Source: Paraburkholderia sabiae (GTDB taxonomy: Bacteria; Pseudomonadota; Gammaproteobacteria; Burkholderiales; Burkholderiaceae). From it: 64,000 bases of DNA. Location: positions 3,968,001 through 4,032,000 of the forward strand of contig NZ_CP125295.1 of the NCBI RefSeq assembly GCF_030412785.1. Reading direction: 5' to 3'. Shown here in pieces: positions 51,195 to 60,139 of the stretch (the stretch's first letter is position 1; each line of letters opens with the position of its first letter). The position numbers and the translations under genes were made by a program. A model generated the notes under the pieces. The model was not told the DNA's origin, did no database searches, and worked only from the letters and a program-made list of their open reading frames with translations.

Positions 51195-51480
51195 TTGACG
51201 CCCTCCTTTGACTAGTGCCTGAAGCACAGGATACGAGCAAAAGTCGTTCCGCGTGAGCGCCCGATTACCTGGCGAAGCGCGCGTGACGGTGCTTCGCGCA
51301 AGCGGAAATTTTTTACGAATTTTTTTGGTGGACGCTCTTTTCCTACAGAGTATGATCTTGGTTCGAGTGCAGCAAGACCACATAAGAGTATTCCCGCGGC
51401 AGTCTCGCCGGTTGCTTCGATACCTGGCATCGCACTCGCGAAAAAGGACCATCTATGAGGCAGTCAGGGGCGGGTGACTC

Positions 51481-51714
51481 ATGCACGTTGATGCTGCATT
51501 CACACATCGTGGCTACTTGCTGAACTGCGCGCCGGCGCGTTCAGGCGATGGAACTTGGCAACCGTATGTGGTCGTCTCGCGATCGAGCGATGGCGAACTG
51601 GTCGCCAACCGCTTCTTCCCCACCGATCTCCGCTTTACCGACGAAGCCGCTGCTATCGCCCACGCGCGCGACTGGGCAGTGCGCTGGATTGACGCAAGCA
51701 GTATCACCGTCTAG
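51481..51714 (+). CDS. Small conserved hypothetical protein
   Basis: Protein of 77 aa: MHVDAAFTHRGYLLNCAPAR at the start and AIAHARDWAVRWID near the end. It looks like the short RGY...A-x-ARDWA-x-WID proteins frequent in Burkholderia, with a predicted small alpha/beta fold. No function is known to me. It is divergent from the DUF3005-like gene. The 286-bp gap between them is AT-rich around 51300-51350 and probably holds both promoters. Confidence 0.6.
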   Translation: MHVDAAFTHRGYLLNCAPARSGDGTWQPYVVVSRSSDGELVANRFFPTDLRFTDEAAAIAHARDWAVRWIDASSITV

Positions 51715-51873
51715 CACGTCATCTGCTACGCACTGCCGCGCATGCATCGATTCGTCTGCATGAGCCATTCCTTATGCAAATCGCACCAGGCTCCGGCGAC
51801 GCGCGGCGAAACGCGGTAATCTCTGGGGACAATTCACTTTCGTTGCGGCCCGCCCGCAACTGCCGTCCTCGCC

Positions 51874-52806
51874 ATGTCAAACGTTTCTTCCCACAACTGG
51901 GGCCTCGAACAGATCGTCGCCGAATTGCGCGCGTCGCGTGAAGAACTGCATCGCACGCGTCATCCGCGCGGCATTCGCGAGCTGCCTTCGCGCGACGGCG
52001 TGATCAACATCGTGCAGGGACTGCGCGCCGCGCTGTTCCCGACGCATTACGGCGCGCCCGATCTCACCGACGAAAGCGTCGACTACTACGTCGGCCATAC
52101 GCTCGAAAGCACGCTTCGTCTGCTCGCCGAACAGATTCGCCGCGCGCTGCGTTTTTTGCCCGAACACGCGGAGACATCGGATGCTGATCTGAGCACGCGC
52201 GCATTCGATGTCGCGCGCGAGTTCGGCAAGCAGTTGCCCGGCATCCGCGCGTTGCTGGTCAGCGATATTCAGGCCGCGTATGTCGGCGACCCCGCCGCGC
52301 AGCACATCACGGAAATTCTGCTGTGCTATCCGGGCGTGTGGGCGATGACGCATCACCGGCTCGCGCATGCGCTGCACAAGCTCGGCGTGCCGCTGCTCGC
52401 GCGCTTTATCAACGAGATCGCGCATTCGGCGACGGGCATCGACATTCACCCCGGCGCGCAGATCGGCCCGAGCTTCTTCATCGATCACGGCACGGGCGTC
52501 GTGATCGGCGAAACGGCGATCATCGGCGAGCGCGTGCGTGTCTATCAGGCGGTAACGCTCGGCGCAAAGAGCTTCGCCGCGGAAGACGACGGCACGCTCG
52601 TGAAGGGCAAATCGCGTCACCCGATCGTCGAAGACGACGTCGTGATTTACGCGGGCGCGACGATTCTGGGCCGCGTGACGATCGGACGCGGCTCGGTGAT
52701 CGGCGGCAACGTGTGGCTCACGCATAGCGTGCCGCCTGGCAGCAGCGTGTCTCAGGGCAAGATCCGCGAAGGCGAGCGCAGCCGTAACGACGAGGGCCGG
52801 CGTTGA
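51874..52806 (+). CDS. cysE: Serine O-acetyltransferase (EpsC/CysE)
   Basis: Makes O-acetyl-L-serine from serine and acetyl-CoA, the first step of cysteine synthesis. The 310-aa protein has a helical N-terminal domain. The left-handed beta-helix follows, with HSATGIDIHPGAQIGPSFFI, DHGTGVVIGETAIIGERV, HPIVEDDVVIYAGATILG and GSVIGGNVWLTHSVPPGS. The active-site His and Asp of SATs are expected in the DIHPGAQIG and IDHGTG segments. The longer form (about 310 aa) fits the EpsC-like group. It is followed 39 bp later by an AraC gene. Confidence 0.92.
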   Translation: MSNVSSHNWGLEQIVAELRASREELHRTRHPRGIRELPSRDGVINIVQGLRAALFPTHYGAPDLTDESVDYYVGHTLESTLRLLAEQIRRALRFLPEHAETSDADLSTRAFDVAREFGKQLPGIRALLVSDIQAAYVGDPAAQHITEILLCYPGVWAMTHHRLAHALHKLGVPLLARFINEIAHSATGIDIHPGAQIGPSFFIDHGTGVVIGETAIIGERVRVYQAVTLGAKSFAAEDDGTLVKGKSRHPIVEDDVVIYAGATILGRVTIGRGSVIGGNVWLTHSVPPGSSVSQGKIREGERSRNDEGRR

Positions 52807-52845
52807 TGCGCACTCGTCTTTTCTTCTGCTCAGGCGGTTGAAACG

Positions 52846-53673
52846 ATGAAACCGCGCGGACGCGTTCAGATGCTGCGCTGCGCGCTCGACGGCGTCGAAG
52901 CGACCGTCGCGCACACGACGCACGCGTTCGCCCGTCATTCTCACGATCGTTTCGGCATCGGCGTGGTGATCGCGGGCGGGCAGCGTTCGGCGAGTGGACG
53001 CGGTCCCGTCGAAGCGCGCGCGACGGATGTCATCACCGTCAATCCCGGCGAAGTCCATGACGGCAGTCCGCTCGACGAACACGGACGCGCGTGGCGGATG
53101 CTGTATTTCGCGCCGTCGCTCGTCGCCGCGACGCTTGCCGAATGCGCGCAGACACCGCTGCGAGAAGTGGAATTGACGCGGCCGGTGCTGAACGATCCGA
53201 AATTGTCGATGTGCTTTGCGCGCCTGTTTGCCGTGGCTGCGCGCGACACGAACGACGGCTCGGTTTCCGACAATCTCGCTTGCGAAGAAGCGTTGCTCGC
53301 GTTGTTCGCGCATGTGGGCCGGCATTACGCGACGTCGGCGCCGCCATGCACGGAACGCAATGGTTCGGTTGCGCGCGCAAAGAGCCGTATCGACGACGAT
53401 CCCGCGTCGCCATCGACGCTCGCCGATCTCGCTGCCGAAGCCGGCATGAGCCGTTTCCAGCTGTTGCGTACTTTTGCGCACGAAGTGGGGTTGCCGCCGC
53501 ATGCGTACCGGATGCAGCGTCGGGTCGCGCTGGCGCGGCAATTGATCGCGCTCGGCACATCGCTCGCGGATGCCGCTGTCTCGGCAGGTTTCTCCGATCA
53601 AAGCCACATGACGCGCGCGTTCGTGCGACTGCTGGGCGTGACGCCTGCGGGCTACGCAGCGGCTGTCCGCTGA
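52846..53673 (+). CDS. AraC-family regulator
   Basis: Regulator of 275 aa with an N-terminal cupin-like effector domain (HTTHAFARHSHDRFGIGVVI) and two C-terminal HTH motifs (LADLAAEAGMSRFQLLRTFA and LADAAVSAGFSDQSHMTRAF). The EamA transporter gene 100 bp downstream on the same strand is its likely target, an arrangement common for amino-acid or metabolite exporters. This is inferred from position. Confidence 0.85.
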   Translation: MKPRGRVQMLRCALDGVEATVAHTTHAFARHSHDRFGIGVVIAGGQRSASGRGPVEARATDVITVNPGEVHDGSPLDEHGRAWRMLYFAPSLVAATLAECAQTPLREVELTRPVLNDPKLSMCFARLFAVAARDTNDGSVSDNLACEEALLALFAHVGRHYATSAPPCTERNGSVARAKSRIDDDPASPSTLADLAAEAGMSRFQLLRTFAHEVGLPPHAYRMQRRVALARQLIALGTSLADAAVSAGFSDQSHMTRAFVRLLGVTPAGYAAAVR

Positions 53674-53773
53674 TCCATCCAGCTGCATTCCGACTCTCTG
53701 CAATAACGTTCAAGACCGCGCGTCGACGCGAACCGTACGCTTGCCGCATCGTTCGTTATGAGGAGACGGCGGC

Positions 53774-54661
53774 ATGAACGCGCGTTACACCGGCTATACC
53801 TTTTGCGCGCTGGCGATGATTGGCGTGGGCAGCACTGTGGTGGTCAGCAAGGCGATTGCGGGCGGCCTGCCGCCGTTCTCGGCGACCGCGTTGCGCTTTG
53901 CGATTGCGTTTCCGATTTTTCTCGCGATGATGCGCGTGCTGAAGGTTCGATGGCCGAAGCTCGGCGCGCGCGATGCGTTGCTCGTGATCGCGCAGGCGGG
54001 CGCGGGAAGTGTCGGTTATACGGTTTGCCTGATCGGCGGAATGCGGCTCGCGTCGGCGGCTGATGCGGGGGTGATTGCGGGGACGTTGCCTGCAGTGTCT
54101 GCCGCGTTCGCGGCGTTGGCTCTTGGCGAGCGTTTATCTCGCGCCTTGCTTGCGGCGATCGTGCTCGCGACTTTGGGTGTGATCGTTTGTACTGTGCGTG
54201 TTGGTGAGCTTGCTGATGGTTCGGGCAGCGGGCACTCTTTTGTGGGTAATGCGCTGGTGTTTGCCGCGATTGTCTGCGAGGCGCTGTTTATTCTGCTCAA
54301 TCGCAAGCTGCGGACGCCGGTCGCGGCGTTGCCGTTGTCGGCGCTGATGAGCGGCATCGGGTTTCTCGTGGCTATCGGGCCTGCTTTTTATGAGCAGCCT
54401 TGGTTGTTGCCATTCGATGCTGTTTTTGTTCATGCGATTGCAGGTGTCGTGTATTACGCGCTTGTTCCTACCGTGGTTGGGTTTGTGCTCTGGTATGCGG
54501 GGGCTGCGCGCCTCAGCGGCGCGGAAGCAGGAGTTGTCACGGCATTGGTGCCTGTGTCGGCGCTTGTGCTTGCCGTTGGCGTGTTGGGGGAGGCTGTTGG
54601 TGGGGCGCAGGTTGTTGGGGTTGGGTGCGTGCTCGCGGCTGTGGTGCTTGCTACGAGATAG
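53774..54661 (+). CDS. EamA/DMT-family transporter
   Basis: Ten-segment drug/metabolite transporter of 295 aa with two EamA repeats. It starts MNARYTGYTFCALAMIGVGS, and the second repeat begins near VGNALVFAAIVCEALFILLN. AGGAGAC precedes the ATG. From about 54050 on, codon choice shifts strongly: 17 of the last 20 codons end in G or T, against 11 of the first 20, with a run such as GTT GTT GGG GTT GGG. Repeat copy 2 starts one base after its TAG. The substrate is unknown. Confidence 0.85.
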   Translation: MNARYTGYTFCALAMIGVGSTVVVSKAIAGGLPPFSATALRFAIAFPIFLAMMRVLKVRWPKLGARDALLVIAQAGAGSVGYTVCLIGGMRLASAADAGVIAGTLPAVSAAFAALALGERLSRALLAAIVLATLGVIVCTVRVGELADGSGSGHSFVGNALVFAAIVCEALFILLNRKLRTPVAALPLSALMSGIGFLVAIGPAFYEQPWLLPFDAVFVHAIAGVVYYALVPTVVGFVLWYAGAARLSGAEAGVVTALVPVSALVLAVGVLGEAVGGAQVVGVGCVLAAVVLATR

Positions 54662-55320
54662 GTTTTTTGTCTGCGACGCAGTCGCCATTCTGGTTTTGCT
54701 TTTTGTTTTTTTGCTTTTTGCTGCGGTGGCATCCGCGGTTTCGTATCGGTCTATTAGCGTTGCCCCTGTGCGGGGCGGCAGTTACTTTCTTTGCCGCGGC
54801 AAAGAAAGTAACCAAAGAAAGCCGCTTTTGAACCTCCGGTGCCTGCCAGGAAAGCGCTTCAGCATGCCGTAGTTGAGCTATCGCGCAGTGACCTCCGCAC
54901 TCTGTAGAAAGCCCGCAGTCAACCGCGCACGGCGCGAAAAGCCCCCACACAGTCTGGAGCACATACCGCCGCAATCAAACTGACGGCAAATGCAAAAAAA
55001 CGTGCTGACCTAATGTGCCCCAGGTGGATGTCATCTTTCGCGCCGCGCGCGCTTGACTGCGGGCGTTCTACGGAGTGTTCGCGTCGCTGCGCGACAGCTC
55101 AAGGAACGTGTGCCGTGGCGTTATCTTGGCAGGCACCGGAGGTTTGAAGCGGCTTTCTTTTGCCTACTTTTCTTTGCCGCTGCAAAGAAAAGTAGGTGCC
55201 GCCCCGCACAGGGGCAACGCGAGAAGCACCGATACGAATTCGCGGATGCCAGCGCAGCAAAAACCAAAAAGCAAAAAGGCAAAAAACCAGAATGGCGACT
55301 AGCGTCGCAGACAAAAAAAA
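54662..55320. repeat. Long inverted-repeat element, copy 2
   Basis: The most complete copy, about 0.66 kb. The outermost arms carry TGTCTGCGACGC (from 54668) and its complement GCGTCGCAGACA (to about 55313). Next come T/G- and A/C-rich flanks, the GTTGCCCCTGTGCGGGGC block and its complement, and an asymmetric centre matching copies 1 and 3. The left arm hairpin (54781-54812) is a sequence variant of the right one (55163-55196), yet both are perfectly paired. It fills the whole gap between the EamA and folE stop codons. Confidence 0.87.
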
Positions 55321-55322
55321 CG

Positions 55323-55952
55323 CTACGTATTAGCAACACTAACGGAAGTAGGACTATTTACGATAGACAAAAACTCCCTCCGCGTAGAGGCATCGGAGCG
55401 AAAAGTCCCGAGCATCCGGGACGTCACCATCTCGACCCCAGCCTTATGCACGCCGCGCGTCGACATACACTGATGCGACGCTTCGAGAATCACCCCGACG
55501 CCCTTCGGCTGCAATACTTCGTTGAGCGTATCGGCGATCTGCACGGTCATCTTTTCCTGAATCTGCAGCCGCTTGGCAAACGCATCGACAAGCCGCGCCA
55601 GCTTGGAAATCCCCACCACGCGATGCTCAGGCAAATAAGCAACATGCGCCCGCCCGATGATCGGCACCATGTGATGCTCGCAATAACTCTCGAAGCGAAT
55701 GTCCTTCAGCACGATCATCTCGTCGTAGCCGTCCACCTCGGAAAACGTGCGAGCCAGTATGTCGCGCGGCTCGACGTTGTAGCCCGCGAAAAATTCCTCA
55801 TACGCTCGCACGACGCGCGCAGGCGTATCGAGCAACCCCTCGCGCTGAGGATTGTCGCCCGCCCAGCGCAGCAGCGTGCGCACGGCTTCTTCGGCTTCCT
55901 CCCGGGACGGCCGGCCGGGTGCGTCGGTGGGCGTTGTTTTCTTCGTAGTCAT
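55323..55952 (-). CDS. folE: GTP cyclohydrolase I
   Basis: Zinc enzyme converting GTP to dihydroneopterin triphosphate at the head of folate synthesis. The 209-aa protein has [20 protein letters not shown] (zinc Cys and His) and [13 protein letters not shown] (second zinc Cys and active-site loop). The ATG at 55952 ([10 protein letters not shown]) is chosen; a longer upstream frame lacks homology. The last ~20 codons are atypical, with 17 of 20 ending in G or T (11 in T). They encode a tail [16 protein letters not shown] beyond the conserved core. The stop lies 2 bases from repeat copy 2. Confidence 0.93.
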   Translation of the reverse strand: MTTKKTTPTDAPGRPSREEAEEAVRTLLRWAGDNPQREGLLDTPARVVRAYEEFFAGYNVEPRDILARTFSEVDGYDEMIVLKDIRFESYCEHHMVPIIGRAHVAYLPEHRVVGISKLARLVDAFAKRLQIQEKMTVQIADTLNEVLQPKGVGVILEASHQCMSTRGVHKAGVEMVTSRMLGTFRSDASTRREFLSIVNSPTSVSVANT

Positions 55953-56057
55953 CCTTCGCTCCAGTTCCAGTAAATCGCGCATCGCACGTTGAGGCATTGT
56001 TCCATGTTTCCTGGCCCTACGCCCAATATGGATATGCATCACGGCCTGATGCAAACG

Positions 56058-56981
56058 CTATTTCGGCCACTCGTCCTTCGCGTCGTTGAACAGCTCGGCG
56101 ACCACGCCGCGCAGCCAGCCCGCGCGCGGATCGTTGTGAAACTTGCGATGCCAGTGCTGGCGCAAGTCGAATCGGGGCAACGGCAAAGGCGGTTCGACCA
56201 GCGTGATCGACGCGTGTTCCGACACGTACGCGAAGCCGATCGCGTGCGGCACCGTCGCGATCAGATCGGTGCGCGCAAGAATGAACGGCAGGCTCATGAA
56301 GTGCGGCGTCTCCAGCACGGCGCGTCGGCGGATGCGCTTCTTCTCCAGATACTGTTCGAGCACTTCCTGGCTGCGCCCCTCGGCACGCACGACGGCATGC
56401 CCCAGTGCGATGAACTGTTCGAGCGTCAGCGGCGCGCCCGCCAGCGGATGATCGCTGCGCATCAGGCAGATAAAGCGGTGCGTGAACAGACGCTGCTGAA
56501 AGAAGTTGTTGCCGGACAGATCGGGAAAGTAGCCGACGGCGAGATCGATATCGCCCGACTCCAGTCCTCGTTCGACATGCGCGGGCGGCAGCGACACCGA
56601 ACGCAGATTCGCATGCGGCGCACGTTCGGCGAACAGTTGCAAGAGACGCGGCAAAAACACGATTTCGCCGACATCGGACAGCGCGAGCGAAAAGGTCTGC
56701 GTCGACGTCGCGGGATCGAAGTCCTGCGATTCGAGCATGCCCTTCTCGATGCGCGCGAGTGCTTCGCGCGCGGCGGGAATCAGCGCGAGTGCTCGGGGCG
56801 TCGGCTCCATGCCGCGCGACGTGCGCACGAACAGCGGATCGTTGAAGTATTCGCGCAGCCGGCCAAGCGCGGTGCTCACGCGCGGCTGGCTCACGCCGAG
56901 ACGTTCGGCGGCGCGGCTCACGTTGCGCATGTCTTCGAGCGCGACGAGGTAGGGAATCAGGTTGAGATCGAGTTCGGCCAT
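56058..56981 (-). CDS. LysR-family regulator divergent from pobA
   Basis: Regulator of 307 aa starting MAELDLNLIPYLVALEDMRN, with HTH VSRAAERLGVSQPRVSTALG. The long effector domain is of the NahR/LinR/NodD type (LALSDVGEIVFLPRLLQLF). It is divergent from pobA across about 150 bp containing AT-rich, partly symmetrical sequence around 57012-57035. It is the likely activator of 4-hydroxybenzoate hydroxylase in response to an aromatic acid. Starts at 56999 or 57014 are possible. Confidence 0.85.
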   Translation of the reverse strand: MAELDLNLIPYLVALEDMRNVSRAAERLGVSQPRVSTALGRLREYFNDPLFVRTSRGMEPTPRALALIPAAREALARIEKGMLESQDFDPATSTQTFSLALSDVGEIVFLPRLLQLFAERAPHANLRSVSLPPAHVERGLESGDIDLAVGYFPDLSGNNFFQQRLFTHRFICLMRSDHPLAGAPLTLEQFIALGHAVVRAEGRSQEVLEQYLEKKRIRRRAVLETPHFMSLPFILARTDLIATVPHAIGFAYVSEHASITLVEPPLPLPRFDLRQHWHRKFHNDPRAGWLRGVVAELFNDAKDEWPK

Positions 56982-57133
56982 GCTGGGGCGCGTCATTGGC
57001 ATTGAGCCGCGCATTATCTATAAATCGTATACAGGCTACCGCGGAAATCTCGCCAAAGCATATACGGGAAAGCGACGAGAATCGATTGGAGGCCTTGAAT
57101 ACTCCAATAAGAAAGAAGGAAGGAGATACGTCT

Positions 57134-58312
57134 ATGCGTACTCAAGTGGCGATCATCGGCGCAGGCCCCGCCGGTCTGCTGCTCTCACATCTGTTGCGGC
57201 TCGCGGGCATCGAATCGATTGTGCTGGAGAGCCGGTCGCGCGATCACTGCGAGCATCGGATCCGCGCGGGCGTGCTCGAACAGGGCACCGTCGATACGCT
57301 CAACGAAGCCGGCCTCGGCGCGCGGATGCAGCGCGAAGGGCTGATCCATCACGGCATCGAACTGCTGTTCGACGGCAAACGCCATCGCATCGATCTGACG
57401 ACGCTGACGGGCGGCCGCGCGATCACCGTCTATGGCCAGCACGAAGTGGTGCGCGACATGATCGCGTCGGCTGTCGAGCATGAGCAGGCGCTGCGCTTCG
57501 ATGTCTCCGATGTCGCACTGCACGATCTCGCCACAGACAAGCCGTGGGTACAGTTCACGCACGATGACGCAGTGCAGCGTATCGATTGCGACTATGTGGC
57601 GGGCTGCGACGGATTCCACGGCGTCTCGCGCGAATCGATTCCCCGCGACGCGCTGCAAAACTTCGAGCGCATCTATCCGTACGCGTGGCTCGGCATTCTC
57701 ACCGACGCCTCGCCGAACTGCGACGAACTCGTCTATGCGCATCATGCGCGCGGTTTCGCGCTGTTCAGCATGCGTTCGCCCGATGTGACGCGTCTCTATC
57801 TGCAATGCCGTCCCGACGAAGACCTCGCGCAGTGGCCCGACGAACGCATCTGGGCCGAACTCCACGCGCGCTTCGCCAACGACGACGGCTGGCTGCCCGC
57901 GATCGGCGACATCACGCAGAAAGGCGTCACGCCGATGCGCAGCTTCGTCTGCGAGCCGATGCAGTACGGCCGGCTCTTTCTGGCCGGTGACGCCGCGCAC
58001 ATCGTGCCGCCGACGGGCGCGAAAGGCATGAACCTGGCCGTCGCCGACGTGCGCGTGCTGTCGAAGGCGCTCGCCGCGCACTATCGTGAAGCCCGTGACG
58101 ATCTGCTCCACGCGTATTCGGCGACGTGCCTCGAACGCGTCTGGCGCGCCGAGCATTTCTCGTACTTCATGACGAACATGCTGCATCCGTCGCTCGACGA
58201 CTCGCCTTTCGTCGAGCGGCTGAAGCTGGCGGAACTGCGTTATGTGACGAGTTCGGATGCAGCGTCGCGGATGCTGGCAGAGAATTACGTCGGACTGCCG
58301 TTTCGCAATTGA
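57134..58312 (+). CDS. pobA: 4-hydroxybenzoate 3-monooxygenase
   Basis: FAD-dependent hydroxylase converting 4-hydroxybenzoate to protocatechuate with NADPH and oxygen. The 392-aa length matches the Pseudomonas enzyme (394). It shows the dinucleotide motif VAIIGAGPAGLLLSHLL, CDGFHGVSRESIP (DG fingerprint) and FLAGDAAHIVPPTGAKGMNL (GD motif). AGGAG eight bases upstream fixes the ATG at 57134. Its product feeds the pca genes downstream, but protocatechuate dioxygenase is not in the window. Confidence 0.95.
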   Translation: MRTQVAIIGAGPAGLLLSHLLRLAGIESIVLESRSRDHCEHRIRAGVLEQGTVDTLNEAGLGARMQREGLIHHGIELLFDGKRHRIDLTTLTGGRAITVYGQHEVVRDMIASAVEHEQALRFDVSDVALHDLATDKPWVQFTHDDAVQRIDCDYVAGCDGFHGVSRESIPRDALQNFERIYPYAWLGILTDASPNCDELVYAHHARGFALFSMRSPDVTRLYLQCRPDEDLAQWPDERIWAELHARFANDDGWLPAIGDITQKGVTPMRSFVCEPMQYGRLFLAGDAAHIVPPTGAKGMNLAVADVRVLSKALAAHYREARDDLLHAYSATCLERVWRAEHFSYFMTNMLHPSLDDSPFVERLKLAELRYVTSSDAASRMLAENYVGLPFRN

Positions 58313-58618
58313 TCTGTGATCGATCGGCATCAGGGCAAACCACAGAAACCCTTGCCTTGACAAGAGACGCGAGCGCAAACCATAATGCGCCGGTACGTTC
58401 GCTAAACGAAACTGTGTTCGCATATAGAACTTTTCGGAGTTCGGCACGGTGCAGAAGAGGCGCACGACGAACCCAACACATGCGGCCTGCAGCAGGTCTG
58501 CATGCCGTCAGCAGGACATGAAGGACGTAAGCGGACGTGGAGACCGTCCGGCGCGCATTCCGTCTGGGAATCGGCGGATCGCGCGGCGCGGAACGACGCG
58601 TTCCAGAGGATATTCGAC
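58313..58618 (+). promoter_or_regulatory. pobA-pcaI intergenic region with two IclR-type palindromes
   Basis: A 306-bp gap. GTTCGCTAAACGAA (58397-58410) and GTTCGCATATAGAAC (58416-58430) are adjacent imperfect palindromes starting with the same GTTCG. They resemble targets of IclR-family pca regulators such as PcaR. A CATAAT at 58381 could be a -10 of an upstream promoter. No IclR-family gene is in the window, so the regulator would act in trans. Confidence 0.45.
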
Positions 58619-59320
58619 ATGATCAACAAGATTTTCGAGTCACTCCAGTCGGCGGTCGCCGACGTGCATGACGGCGCGACCGTCATGATCGGCGGGTTCG
58701 GTACGGCGGGCATGCCGTCCGAGCTGATCGACGCGCTCATCGAGCAGGGCGCCAAAGAACTCACCATCGTCAACAACAACGCCGGCAACGGCGACACGGG
58801 CCTCGCCGCGCTGCTGAACGCGAAGCGCGTGCGCAAGATCATCTGCTCGTTCCCGCGTCAGACGGACTCGTACGTGTTCGACGCGCTCTATCGTGCGGGC
58901 GAAATCGAACTGGAACTCGTGCCGCAGGGCAATCTCGCCGAGCGCATTCGCGCGGCGGGCGCGGGCATCGGCGGCTTCTTCACGCCGACGGGCTACGGCA
59001 CGAAGCTCGCGGAAGGCAAGGAAACGCGTGAAATCGACGGCAAGCATTACGTGCTCGAAGCGCCGCTGCACGCCGACTTCGCGCTGATCAAGGCGTACAA
59101 GGGCGACCGCTGGGGCAATCTGGTGTATCGCAAGACCGCGCGCAACTTCGGCCCGATCATGGCGAGCGCCGCGAAGACGGCGATCGTGCAGGTATCGGAA
59201 GTGGTGCCGCTCGGCGCACTCGACCCTGAAGTGATCGTGACGCCGGGCATTTTCGTGCAGCGCATCGTCGAAGTGCCGCAAGCTGCGCATCTGACTCAAC
59301 GCCCTGAACAAGCCGCCTGA
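58619..59320 (+). CDS. pcaI: 3-oxoadipate CoA-transferase subunit A
   Basis: Alpha subunit of the heteromeric CoA-transferase that activates 3-oxoadipate with succinyl-CoA in the beta-ketoadipate pathway. The 233-aa protein shows VMIGGFGTAGMPSELIDALI, the glycine-rich CoA loop of the family, and GIGGFFTPTGYGTKLAEGKE. The ATG at 58619 is chosen over the upstream open frame. pcaJ follows after 11 bp. Succinyl-CoA:3-ketoacid transferase (ScoA) is similar, and the pca context decides. Confidence 0.9.
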   Translation: MINKIFESLQSAVADVHDGATVMIGGFGTAGMPSELIDALIEQGAKELTIVNNNAGNGDTGLAALLNAKRVRKIICSFPRQTDSYVFDALYRAGEIELELVPQGNLAERIRAAGAGIGGFFTPTGYGTKLAEGKETREIDGKHYVLEAPLHADFALIKAYKGDRWGNLVYRKTARNFGPIMASAAKTAIVQVSEVVPLGALDPEVIVTPGIFVQRIVEVPQAAHLTQRPEQAA

Positions 59321-59331
59321 GGAGACCTGAC

Positions 59332-59991
59332 ATGAAACGACTGACCCGCGATGAAATGGCGAAGCGCGTCGCGCAGGACATTCCTGAAGGCGCTTACGTG
59401 AACCTCGGCATCGGCGTGCCGACGCTGGTGGCGAACCACCTCGACGCCAACAAGGAAATCTTCCTGCACAGCGAAAACGGCCTGCTCGGCATGGGCCCGG
59501 CGCCCGCGAAAGGCGAGGAAGACGACGAACTGATCAACGCCGGCAAGCAGCACGTCACGCTGCTGACGGGCGGCGCGTTCTTCCATCATTCGGATTCGTT
59601 CGCGATGATGCGCGGCGGCCATCTCGACTACTGCGTGCTCGGCGCGTTCCAGGTATCGGCGACGGGCGACCTCGCGAACTGGCATACGGGCGCGCCCGAC
59701 GCGATTCCCGCTGTCGGCGGCGCGATGGATCTGGCCATCGGCGCGAAGCAGGTGTTCGTGATGATGGAGCATCTGACGAAGCAGGGCGAAAGCAAGATCG
59801 TCGCCGAGTGCTCGTACCCGGTGACGGGCGTCGGCTGCGTAGACCGCATCTATACGGACCTCGCGATGATCGACGTGACGAAGGACGGCCTCGTCGTGCG
59901 CGAAATCTTCTCGGATATCGATTTCGCGGAACTGGAGAAGCTGACGGGCGTCGCGCTGATCGACGGCACGCAGCAGGCTCGCGCGGCCTGA
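59332..59991 (+). CDS. pcaJ: 3-oxoadipate CoA-transferase subunit B
   Basis: Beta subunit of the transferase, 219 aa. The catalytic glutamate lies in the family motif LHSENGLLGMGP (SENG), and VNLGIGVPTLVANHL is the N-terminal signature. It forms a heterotetramer with the pcaI product. AGGAGAC precedes the ATG. A strong intrinsic-terminator-like hairpin begins 65 bp after the stop. Confidence 0.92.
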   Translation: MKRLTRDEMAKRVAQDIPEGAYVNLGIGVPTLVANHLDANKEIFLHSENGLLGMGPAPAKGEEDDELINAGKQHVTLLTGGAFFHHSDSFAMMRGGHLDYCVLGAFQVSATGDLANWHTGAPDAIPAVGGAMDLAIGAKQVFVMMEHLTKQGESKIVAECSYPVTGVGCVDRIYTDLAMIDVTKDGLVVREIFSDIDFAELEKLTGVALIDGTQQARAA

Positions 59992-60056
59992 GGTTCGCCC
60001 GCAGGCGGCCTCGACATGTCACGCAAGCACGTGCGCAAATGCGCGCGTGATTTCGC

Positions 60057-60100
60057 CGCGGCGTTCGGCGACAATGAAACCGAACGCCGCGCGCTTTTTG
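60057..60100 (+). terminator. Intrinsic terminator between pcaJ and pcaB
   Basis: CGCGGCGTTCGG (60057-60068) pairs perfectly with CCGAACGCCGCG (60080-60091) over an 11-nt loop, followed by CGCTTTTTG. It should end or reduce the pcaIJ transcript before pcaB. It also argues against translation starting at 60074, which lies in the loop. Confidence 0.75.
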
Positions 60101-60139
60101 CGCGAACCCAACGCGCATTCATCCAACGCACTGAACATC

